The notes beneath the pieces are model-generated. The model made no database searches. It saw only the letters and a program-made list of their open reading frames with translations, and had not been told where the DNA came from. From the IMG/VR virus record IMGVR_UViG_3300025674_000089, positions 1-43,930 of that record: a stretch of 43,930 nucleotides of DNA; one strand, given 5' to 3'. Positions 38,895 through 43,930 of this stretch are shown here, piece by piece (within the stretch, counting starts at the first letter, position 1; each line of letters starts with the position of its first letter). Made by a program: the position numbers and the translations under genes. Origin of the DNA: a virus.

Positions 38895-39140
38895 ATGGCA
38901 AAACCAGTTGTCTTGCTTGAGCGTTTCCCTTACCGCTATGTGCAGGTGGGAATCCTTGAGATCAATGGCAAACCTGACTACCGTATTCAGAAAGTAGACT
39001 CTTACACTGGTCGGTATCGTGATATGTATCTGTGTGATAATGGAATGCAGATGGATACTGCGATGACCGACTTTGAATATACTAAGTGGTTGGACCCAGA
39101 CATGGTGCCCTGCTACGTCAAAGATGACCCTGAAGACTGA
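38895..39140 (+). CDS. Small conserved hypothetical protein
   Basis: About 81 aa from ATG 38895; ATGs at 38886 or 38871 are possible. Beta-rich: PVVLLERFPYRYVQVGILE, then RIQKVDSYTGRYRDMYL, acidic end. Follows a sigma70-like promoter. Unknown function. Confidence 0.5.
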   Translation: MAKPVVLLERFPYRYVQVGILEINGKPDYRIQKVDSYTGRYRDMYLCDNGMQMDTAMTDFEYTKWLDPDMVPCYVKDDPED

Positions 39141-39142
39141 TT

Positions 39143-39445
39143 ATGACTTACAACAACGAATACCACGATGCAGAGCGAGCAGTTAAAGCAGCTTTCATGT
39201 GGGCACTTGAGAATGAAGAAAATGAATCAACTCTTAGTGAGTTGTGGCGTCACTATCTTGGTATCAAAACGATTGCCAAGAGTCAGAAATTGGTTGAGTC
39301 CTTTGTAGACTTCAATCTTGACACCCCAGGTGACAGTCCATTCGATAACTATGGTGCTGCTGGACCAGTCGATTGGAATATCTATGGTGACGGTGCCTAT
39401 GTCCCTGGTGGCATGGGTCAGGATGTCATCACATTCAGCTCTTGA
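39143..39445 (+). CDS. Conserved hypothetical protein, Gly/Pro-rich tail
   Basis: 100 aa, starting 2 bases after the previous stop. Helical N-terminus (ERAVKAAFMWALENEENES), then a Gly/Asp/Pro-rich tail with DNYGAAGPVDWNIYGDG. Its TGA stop lies in the -35 box of the hli promoter. Function unknown. Confidence 0.5.
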   Translation: MTYNNEYHDAERAVKAAFMWALENEENESTLSELWRHYLGIKTIAKSQKLVESFVDFNLDTPGDSPFDNYGAAGPVDWNIYGDGAYVPGGMGQDVITFSS

Positions 39446-39470
39446 CTTTTGTAAAGATTTGCTATATATT
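39442..39470 (+). promoter_or_regulatory. Strong sigma70-type promoter for hli
   Basis: TTGACT (39442-39447) and TATATT (39465-39470) with a 17-base spacer, 24 bases before hli. The upstream stop TGA is part of the -35 box. A 10-bp perfect inverted repeat (39448-39457 and 39479-39488) embraces the -10 and the start, a likely operator or 5'-end hairpin. Confidence 0.8.
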
Positions 39471-39488
39471 GTAACAAGTCTTTACAAA
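39448..39488. repeat. 10-bp inverted repeat across the hli promoter
   Basis: TTTGTAAAGA (39448-39457) and TCTTTACAAA (39479-39488) are perfect reverse complements, 21 bases apart. The left half lies in the spacer and the right half overlaps the early transcript. Looks like a regulator site. Confidence 0.6.
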
Positions 39489-39493
39489 GAGTT

Positions 39494-39703
39494 ATGACTG
39501 TCACTACTAATGATCGTGGTCAACAAAACATGTGGGCAGTAGAGCCTGCCATGTATATGACCGACGAAGACCGTCTTAAGTATGGTCTCGAATCACACGC
39601 TGAGCGAGCCGAGAAGATGAATGGTCGCTGGGCAATGATGGGTTTCATCGCTGCCTTGATTTCCTATGCATCTACTGGTAAACTCTTCTTCGGAGTAATT
39701 TGA
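39494..39703 (+). CDS. hli: High-light-inducible protein (Hli)
   Basis: 69 aa. The C-terminal half has the chlorophyll-binding helix: HAERAEKMNGRWAMMGFIA (E, N, R ligand pattern) followed by the second part of the transmembrane helix and ASTGKLFFG. Hli proteins bind chlorophyll/carotenoid near photosystem II and dissipate energy; phage copies likely protect PSII during infection. It is driven by a sigma70-type promoter, thus likely expressed early. Confidence 0.95.
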   Translation: MTVTTNDRGQQNMWAVEPAMYMTDEDRLKYGLESHAERAEKMNGRWAMMGFIAALISYASTGKLFFGVI

Positions 39704-39705
39704 TT

Positions 39706-39792
39706 ATGGTCGAATTACTCTGGACAACGACAGCAGTTTCTTTCTTAGTGCTGTTGTCAATCTCTATTGAAAAAGTAATCGAAACCTATTAA
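39706..39792 (+). CDS. 28-aa transmembrane micropeptide
   Basis: ATG 39706, two bases after the hli stop, 28 codons, three bases before petF. MVELLWTTTAVSFLVLLSI is one membrane helix, ending EKVIETY. This layout resembles small photosystem/cytochrome b6f subunits, but I recognise no specific family. Its position inside the photosynthesis operon supports translation. Confidence 0.5.
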   Translation: MVELLWTTTAVSFLVLLSISIEKVIETY

Positions 39793-39795
39793 GTC

Positions 39796-40089
39796 ATGGC
39801 AACTTACAATGTTACTCTCCAATCTCCTGACGGTACCGAAACTACCATCGAGTGTGCGGACGATCAATACATTCTTGAGGCGGCGGAGGAGGCGGGCGTT
39901 GATCTCCCTTCTTCGTGCAAAGCGGGCGCTTGCTCAGCTTGTGCAGGAAAACTCCTCTCTGGTACAGTAGATAACGAGGAGCAATCGTTCCTAGATGATG
40001 ATCAACTCGCTGATAATTGGGTGCTCACTTGTGTTGCATATCCCACCAGCGACTGTGTGATTCTTACTGAGCAGGAAGAGAATCTGTGA
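39796..40089 (+). CDS. petF: Plant-type [2Fe-2S] ferredoxin
   Basis: 97 aa. Cys ligands C41-x4-C46-x2-C49...C79 ([19 protein letters not shown]) match photosynthetic ferredoxin. It accepts electrons from photosystem I; in cyanophages it may feed phage reductases such as bilin enzymes or RNR-related reductants. It lies between the 28-aa peptide and a GTGA-coupled unknown gene. Confidence 0.96.
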   Translation: MATYNVTLQSPDGTETTIECADDQYILEAAEEAGVDLPSSCKAGACSACAGKLLSGTVDNEEQSFLDDDQLADNWVLTCVAYPTSDCVILTEQEENL

Positions 40090-40367
40090 TTCAAAGTGAA
40101 GGCGGATGGTTGGGGCAACTTGGTGTTGCCCTCCAAGATTTAGATTGGAATGGTAACGATCTTGAAGTCAAGATTGCTGGCACCCTTAAGAATGACAAAT
40201 TCATTGTCATTAAACCTATTAAACCTGTAGTCAGCAGCGTTGCAGATCCAACATTGAAACAAAAGCATAATTATGATCAAGAATTTACTAGCGAGATTGA
40301 GGTGGGGTCGTCTGACTCAACCACAGAAGGACGAATTGAAAACTCTGACTCTTCTGCAGACGCTTAG
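40086..40367 (+). CDS. Unknown protein coupled to petF (GTG start)
   Basis: 93 aa from GTG 40086, which overlaps the petF stop (GTGA) and has AGGAAGAG upstream. N-terminal part: [17 protein letters not shown], then beta ([15 protein letters not shown]); the C-terminal 30 residues are Ser/Glu/Asp-rich. It could be a petF-associated factor. A weak hairpin GACGC-TTAG-GCGTC spans its stop (40359-40372). Confidence 0.5.
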   Translation: MIQSEGGWLGQLGVALQDLDWNGNDLEVKIAGTLKNDKFIVIKPIKPVVSSVADPTLKQKHNYDQEFTSEIEVGSSDSTTEGRIENSDSSADA

Positions 40368-40412
40368 GCGTCCACATCTCGCACCCAAACTCCACAAACA
40401 CTGGTAACTATC

Positions 40413-40520
40413 ATGAACGAAAGAGCAGAGCGTATTAACGGTTGGGCAGCAATGATTGGTATCATTGCCGCTATGGGTAGCTACGCTACCACAGGTCAGA
40501 TCATCCCTGGCATTTGGTGA
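40413..40520 (+). CDS. hli: Minimal 35-aa Hli protein
   Basis: 35 aa, almost only the chlorophyll-binding helix: ERAERINGWAAMIGIIAAM and TTGQIIPGIW. The E-x-x-R-x-N-G-x-A-A-M motif is intact; the N-terminal extension of the first Hli is absent. It likely works as a dimer, as Hli helices do. Confidence 0.85.
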   Translation: MNERAERINGWAAMIGIIAAMGSYATTGQIIPGIW

Positions 40521-40548
40521 TATATAAATTACAGAGACATTCTTAATT

Positions 40549-41088
40549 ATGAATACAATTCCTGAAGTAAACTTTGTCTTTGTCCGTCAGAAAGACTGCA
40601 AAGATAAAGACTGTCGTTTTGAAACAGTATCCTCCCTAGATCTATTTGGGACGGGTCGTCATGTGATCTTTGCTCTCCCTGGAGCATTCACACCTACATG
40701 CACACAATTCCAACTACCATCCTTTGAAGCATCCTATGATGCATTCATTGGTCAGGGCAAGTGTGATGGTGTCCATTGCATCTCCGTCAATGATGGATTT
40801 GTAATGAATGCATGGAAGCAGGAGTTGGGCATTGAGAAAGTAAACCTTGTGCCTGATGGTAACGGGATGTTTACTGGACTCATGAATATGTTGGTCACCA
40901 AGAATAATCTTGGTTTCGGTCTTCGCTCCTGGCGTTATGCAGCCGTCATTGAAGACGGTGTGATCATGAAGATCTTCGAGGAGCCTGGCAAGATCGATGA
41001 TTGTGAAGATGATCCTTATGAGATCTCATATCCTGAGAATGTCCTGATGTATCTGGACGAGCTCAACAATGCCCAAGTATCGGCTTGA
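40549..41088 (+). CDS. Peroxiredoxin (Prx5/AhpC-TSA-like)
   Basis: 179 aa. ALPGAFTPTCTQFQLP contains the peroxidatic Cys51; DGNGMFTGLMNMLV and RSWRYAAVIEDG fit the Prx5 group. It reduces peroxides, probably limiting oxidative damage when photosynthesis is kept on during infection. Two further Cys near residues 17-22 may serve in resolving. It overlaps the next small gene by 20 bases. Confidence 0.9.
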   Translation: MNTIPEVNFVFVRQKDCKDKDCRFETVSSLDLFGTGRHVIFALPGAFTPTCTQFQLPSFEASYDAFIGQGKCDGVHCISVNDGFVMNAWKQELGIEKVNLVPDGNGMFTGLMNMLVTKNNLGFGLRSWRYAAVIEDGVIMKIFEEPGKIDDCEDDPYEISYPENVLMYLDELNNAQVSA

Positions 41089-41248
41089 ATGTAGTTTCGA
41101 CAATGGGCGGTCATGGACCGCCCTTAATAATTATCGAAACTTATCAAAAGAAAAAGCAGACTTTTTAGTTAAACTTGGTGTCTTCTTTAATGAAACACAC
41201 AAGCAAATGACAACGCATCCTATGAGGGTAGTTGAAGAAAATGATTGA
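41069..41248 (+). CDS. 59-aa protein, unknown
   Basis: 59 aa: MPKYRLECSFDNGRSWTAL, then YRNLSKEKADFLVKLG. It overlaps the peroxiredoxin end and the next gene start. A very stable hairpin (41105-41123) lies within it, at odds with easy translation, but the sequence looks protein-like (DNGRSW turn). Moderate confidence. Confidence 0.5.
   Translation: MPKYRLECSFDNGRSWTALNNYRNLSKEKADFLVKLGVFFNETHKQMTTHPMRVVEEND
41105..41123 (+). other. 8-bp GC-rich hairpin after peroxiredoxin
   Basis: GGGCGGTC (41105-41112), loop ATG, GACCGCCC (41116-41123), then TTAATAATT. It is too T-poor for a classic terminator, but could attenuate transcription or protect the peroxiredoxin mRNA. Confidence 0.5.
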
Positions 41249-41543
41249 TGATTGGCGTTACAACGATGGCAACATGATGGCAAGGCAGTTTTGTCTTAAT
41301 GCCTTCATTCATAAGGGCATAGACTTAAATAAGGATGTCTATGAGTTTTGCCACAATTATGTGTCGGAAGGACGCTTCCAGAAGCACCTGGACTCTCTTC
41401 GTGAGGGGACTGCAGCGGTCAGTGCTGACTGGGAGAATGAAATGCAAAGCGATGTGCTTGCAGGGTGGGAAGAGTATCTGAAGACTGCTCCTGCTCCCTC
41501 CCATGTGCTTGTGCCAGATCCAGAAGCGTCACCTGTGGGTTGA
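41241..41543 (+). CDS. Conserved hypothetical protein upstream of psbA
   Basis: 100 aa (MIDDWRYNDGNMMARQF). Helical, with CLNAFIHKGIDLNKDVYEF and a Pro-rich end. It overlaps the previous gene by 8 bases and its TGA forms part of the TTGACG of the next promoter. Unknown. Confidence 0.5.
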   Translation: MIDDWRYNDGNMMARQFCLNAFIHKGIDLNKDVYEFCHNYVSEGRFQKHLDSLREGTAAVSADWENEMQSDVLAGWEEYLKTAPAPSHVLVPDPEASPVG

Positions 41544-41573
41544 CGAGATTCCAAATCTGGTTTAATATAAATA
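41540..41573 (+). promoter_or_regulatory. Dual early/late promoter of psbA
   Basis: TTGACG (41540-41545, containing the upstream TGA stop), 17-base spacer and TAATAT (41563-41568) fit a sigma70 promoter. Overlapping it is a perfect late TATAAATA (41566-41573). psbA may thus be transcribed both early and late. Confidence 0.65.
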
Positions 41574-41735
41574 GGTCAACGGGTTAAGAAACGTTAAGTT
41601 TTCCGATCTCTTGTAAACACCCCAAACCGAGACCTATAGGGTGTATAAAGCACGTCTCTCATATCCCGCCTGAGGGTGGCGGGAGCATAGTATCACCACC
41701 ATTTCCCTGATGGTCCTACTATCTGTTTAAGTTCA
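41574..41735 (+). promoter_or_regulatory. Structured psbA leader
   Basis: A 160-base leader without a gene. It has two GTTAAG motifs 10 bases apart (41583, 41593), an ACACCC/GGGTGT pair near 41617 and 41639, a hairpin CCCGCC/GGCGGG (41665-41670 with 41678-41683), and a bulged stem ATAGTA..ACCAT/ATGGT..TACTAT (41687-41722). No Shine-Dalgarno is visible before ATG 41736, so folding may control translation. Confidence 0.6.
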
Positions 41736-42815
41736 ATGACTGCAACTCTTTCAAGACAACGTTCTACTAACACCTGGGAGCAATTCTGCAACTGGGTTAC
41801 CTCTACCGACAACCGTCTTTATGTCGGTTGGTTTGGCGTCCTGATGATCCCTTGTCTGCTCGCTGCTACAACGTGTTTCATCATCGCCTTTATCGGTGCT
41901 CCCCCTGTGGACATCGACGGCATTCGGGAACCTGTTTCTGGGTCTCTCATGTATGGTAACAACATCATCTCTGGTGCTGTTATCCCTTCTTCCAACGCTA
42001 TTGGTCTGCACTTCTATCCCATCTGGGAAGCAGCATCGCTTGACGAATGGCTCTACAACGGTGGTCCTTTCCAACTCGTTGTTTTCCACTTTCTGATCGG
42101 TATCTATGCATACATGGGTCGTGAGTGGGAATTGTCCTACCGCCTGGGTATGCGCCCCTGGATCTGTGTTGCCTACTCCGCTCCTGTTGCTGCTGCATCT
42201 GCTGTCTTCCTTGTATATCCTTTCGGACAAGGTTCTTTCTCTGATGCAATGCCTCTCGGCATCTCTGGCACGTTTAACTACATGCTTGTTTTCCAAGCAG
42301 AGCACAACATCCTCATGCATCCTTTCCATATGCTCGGTGTTGCTGGGGTATTCGGTGGATCTCTTTTCTCTGCTATGCATGGAAGTCTGGTTACTTCTTC
42401 GCTGGTGCGTGAGACTACTGAAAACGAGTCACAGAATTATGGTTATAAGTTTGGTCAGGAAGAAGAGACGTATAACATCGTCGCTGCTCACGGTTACTTT
42501 GGTCGCCTGATCTTCCAGTATGCTTCCTTTAATAATTCTCGCTCTCTTCACTTCTTCCTTGCTGCTTGGCCAGTGGTCGGCATCTGGTTTACTGCTCTTG
42601 GTGTTAGCACTATGGCATTTAACCTGAATGGTTTCAACTTCAACCAGTCGATCATCGACAACCAAGGTCAAGTGATTAACACCTGGGCAGATGTCCTTAA
42701 CCGTGCTGGTCTGGGTATGGAAGTCATGCACGAGCGTAATGCTCACAACTTCCCTCTCGACCTTGCTGCTGCTGAGTCCACTCCTGTGGCACTCACCGCA
42801 CCTGCAATTGGTTGA
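41736..42815 (+). CDS. psbA: Photosystem II D1 protein
   Basis: 359 aa, full length. All key residues are at their standard numbers: Y161 (TyrZ), D170, E189, H190, H198 (P680), H215, S264, H272, H332, E333, H337, D342 and A344. A C-terminal extension of 15 residues beyond A344 would be cut by CtpA. Residue 130 is Glu (GREWELS), as in high-light D1 forms. The gene has no intron. It replaces damaged host D1 during infection. A dual promoter lies upstream and a strong terminator downstream. Confidence 0.99.
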   Translation: MTATLSRQRSTNTWEQFCNWVTSTDNRLYVGWFGVLMIPCLLAATTCFIIAFIGAPPVDIDGIREPVSGSLMYGNNIISGAVIPSSNAIGLHFYPIWEAASLDEWLYNGGPFQLVVFHFLIGIYAYMGREWELSYRLGMRPWICVAYSAPVAAASAVFLVYPFGQGSFSDAMPLGISGTFNYMLVFQAEHNILMHPFHMLGVAGVFGGSLFSAMHGSLVTSSLVRETTENESQNYGYKFGQEEETYNIVAAHGYFGRLIFQYASFNNSRSLHFFLAAWPVVGIWFTALGVSTMAFNLNGFNFNQSIIDNQGQVINTWADVLNRAGLGMEVMHERNAHNFPLDLAAAESTPVALTAPAIG

Positions 42816-42857
42816 TACTCGGAATCTTAATAACTGACGTTTATTAAGAAAACAACT

Positions 42858-42884
42858 AAGGGACCTTCGGGTCCCTTTCTTTTT
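42858..42884 (+). terminator. Terminator after psbA (TTCG loop)
   Basis: AAGGGACC-TTCG-GGTCCCTT is an 8-bp stem with the stable TTCG tetraloop, followed by TTCTTTTT. A clear rho-independent terminator between psbA and psbD. Confidence 0.93.
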
Positions 42885-42892
42885 CACTTAGA

Positions 42893-42910
42893 TGTTAAGT
42901 TTCTTAAACT
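42893..42910 (+). promoter_or_regulatory. Inverted GTTAAGTTTCTTAAAC element before psbD
   Basis: GTTAAG TTT CTTAAAC is a near-palindrome placed between the psbA terminator and psbD. It repeats the GTTAAG word found twice in the psbA leader, and may be a shared regulatory site. No clear -10/-35 pair is visible here. Confidence 0.35.
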
Positions 42911-43007
42911 AAAATGATAAACAAAGACGCATCATACAAAGAGCGTGAGTTGATCATGGATACTTGGCCTCAACTATTCTGGTTAAACGATTCAAAGGTA
43001 AACAACA

Positions 43008-43930
43008 ATGGTATCAAGCACACTACAAGCACCAACAAGGGGGTGGTTCGATGTCCTGGATGACTGGCTTAAACGCGACCGCTTTGTCTTTGTGGGCTGG
43101 TCTGGATTACTTCTTTTTCCCACTGCTTATCTCGCAATTGGTGGCTGGCTTACTGGCACGACGTTTGTTACAAGCTGGTACACTCACGGACTCGCAAGTA
43201 GTTATCTTGAGGGTGCTAATTTTCTTACAGCGGCAGTGTCAACTCCTGCTGACGCTATGGGTCATTCTCTTCTTCTACTTTGGGGTCCTGAGTCTCAGGG
43301 GGACATTATCAGGTGGTTCCAACTGGGGGGACTCTGGAATTTTGTGGCGCTCCACGGAGCCTTTGCTCTCATAGGTTTCATGCTCCGACAGTTTGAAATC
43401 TCCCGTCTCGTCGGTATCCGTCCCTACAATGCTATTGCTTTCTCTGGTCCTATTGCTGTCTTCGTTAGCGTTTTCCTTCTCTATCCCCTCGGTCAAAGCA
43501 GCTGGTTCTTTGCCCCCTCCTTCGGGGTCGCAGCCATCTTCCGATTCCTCCTCTTCCTGCAAGGTTTCCACAACTGGACACTGAATCCATTTCATATGAT
43601 GGGTGTAGCAGGTATCCTGGGTGGTGCATTGCTTTCTGCAATCCATGGTGTTACAGTAGAGAATACTTTGTATGAAGATGGTGAGCAAGCAAACACTTTC
43701 AAGGCATTTGATACGACTCAGGAAGAGGAAACTTATTCCATGGTCACTGCTAACCGATTCTGGTCTCAGATTTTTGGTATTGCTTTCAGCAATAAGCGTT
43801 GGTTGCACTTCTTTATGCTTTTCGTTCCTGTCATGGGACTTTGGACAAGTTCTATTGGTATCATCGGTCTCGCACTCAATCTTCGTGCTTATGACTTTGT
43901 GTCTCAGGAAGTTAGAGCAGCAGAGGATCC
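43008..43930 (+). CDS. psbD: Photosystem II D2 protein, 3' end outside window
   Basis: The frame is open to the window end (307 codons). Start ATG 43008 ([19 protein letters not shown]), with an in-frame stop just upstream at 42999. Typical D2 landmarks: [15 protein letters not shown], the TyrD region [12 protein letters not shown], the P680 His in [11 protein letters not shown], the QA/Fe His in [11 protein letters not shown] and NKRWLHFFM. It lacks one N-terminal residue relative to usual numbering. Paired with psbA, as in Synechococcus phages with psbD; it repairs the PSII core. Confidence 0.98.
   Translation, partial: MVSSTLQAPTRGWFDVLDDWLKRDRFVFVGWSGLLLFPTAYLAIGGWLTGTTFVTSWYTHGLASSYLEGANFLTAAVSTPADAMGHSLLLLWGPESQGDIIRWFQLGGLWNFVALHGAFALIGFMLRQFEISRLVGIRPYNAIAFSGPIAVFVSVFLLYPLGQSSWFFAPSFGVAAIFRFLLFLQGFHNWTLNPFHMMGVAGILGGALLSAIHGVTVENTLYEDGEQANTFKAFDTTQEEETYSMVTANRFWSQIFGIAFSNKRWLHFFMLFVPVMGLWTSSIGIIGLALNLRAYDFVSQEVRAAED

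Noticed and set aside
40521-40548. TATATAAAT before peroxiredoxin as a late promoter
   Set aside because: It lacks the final A of the TATAAATA box and shows no other support; left out of the feature list.
41751-42380. Minus-strand frame in psbA as an antisense gene
   Set aside because: D1 codon usage creates it; no promoter is seen on the minus strand. An antisense RNA such as that reported for another cyanophage psbA cannot be judged from sequence alone.
41736-42815. Intron or homing endonuclease in psbA
   Set aside because: The D1 frame is continuous with all residues at standard numbers.
42914-43063. 49-codon frame between psbA and psbD
   Set aside because: It runs 56 bases into psbD, has no ribosome-binding site and no protein-like pattern; it may be a leader peptide but evidence is too thin.
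42964-43374. +1-frame open frame across psbD
   Set aside because: The other frame encodes D2 with all expected residues from 43008 to the window end, so this is a shadow frame.
1-43930. Insertion sequences, integrase or attachment sites
   Set aside because: No transposase, integrase or flanking direct repeats were found; the tRNA is not followed by a duplicated 3' end in the window.

Overview
The window is a gene-dense piece of a T4-like cyanomyovirus genome, almost certainly a phage of marine Synechococcus or Prochlorococcus. The evidence is a T4-type replication set (gp45, gp44, gp62, RegA, gp43, UvsX, gp41, gp61, NrdA/NrdB) interleaved with cyanophage host-like genes: psbA, psbD, two hli genes, petF, talC, hsp20, mazG and a CobS-like gene. 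Nearly all genes lie on the + strand, with ATGA or similar overlaps. The only convincing minus-strand operon is 10974-12602.

Layout. 1-3520: VWA (CobT-like) and MoxR/CobS-like AAA+ genes plus two small conserved phage genes. 3523-8250: gp45-gp44, an inserted accessory block (membrane peptide, two 2OG-Fe(II) oxygenases, a D12-class adenine methylase), then gp62-regA. 8287-13857: an envelope-directed module. It has several + strand membrane proteins, three minus-strand exported proteins, divergent late promoters, hsp20, and a small beta-barrel-like exported protein. 13920-20936: small genes, DNA polymerase, UvsX, a prolyl-hydroxylase-like gene, gp41 helicase and MazG. 20969-26903: a late cassette of a 458-aa unknown, a KxDG nucleotidyltransferase-like protein, an HxGH adenylyltransferase-like protein with a capsid-targeting-like N-terminus, a basic histone-H1-like protein and an EF-hand-like protein. 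26977-28794: an Ig-like virion protein and small proteins. 28791-33842: primase and class Ia ribonucleotide reductase.

33861-34622 holds what looks like a glutamine (Downstream-peptide type) riboswitch, a 59-aa peptide gene, a second half-motif pair that encloses this peptide gene, and three tiny genes, two of them DUF4278-like. 34660-39445: transaldolase, a PD-(D/E)XK nuclease, four consecutive 2OG/cupin-type oxygenase genes, one tRNA-Arg(TCT) that overlaps a CDS, and small genes. 39442-43930: the photosynthesis block, with hli, a 28-aa membrane peptide, petF, a minimal hli, peroxiredoxin, psbA and psbD (cut by the window end).

How it works together. The replisome and nucleotide genes copy phage DNA. 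RNR, transaldolase, ferredoxin, Hli, D1 and D2 keep light-driven reducing power and deoxynucleotide supply running during infection. Late promoters (T/A/C-TAAATA type) sit at the heads of structural or envelope cassettes and several are nested in hairpins. A second promoter class (TTGACx-N17/18-TATAAT-like) in the right third has its -35 box overlapping the stop codon of the preceding gene. All functional calls come from reading motifs by eye; no database search was run.
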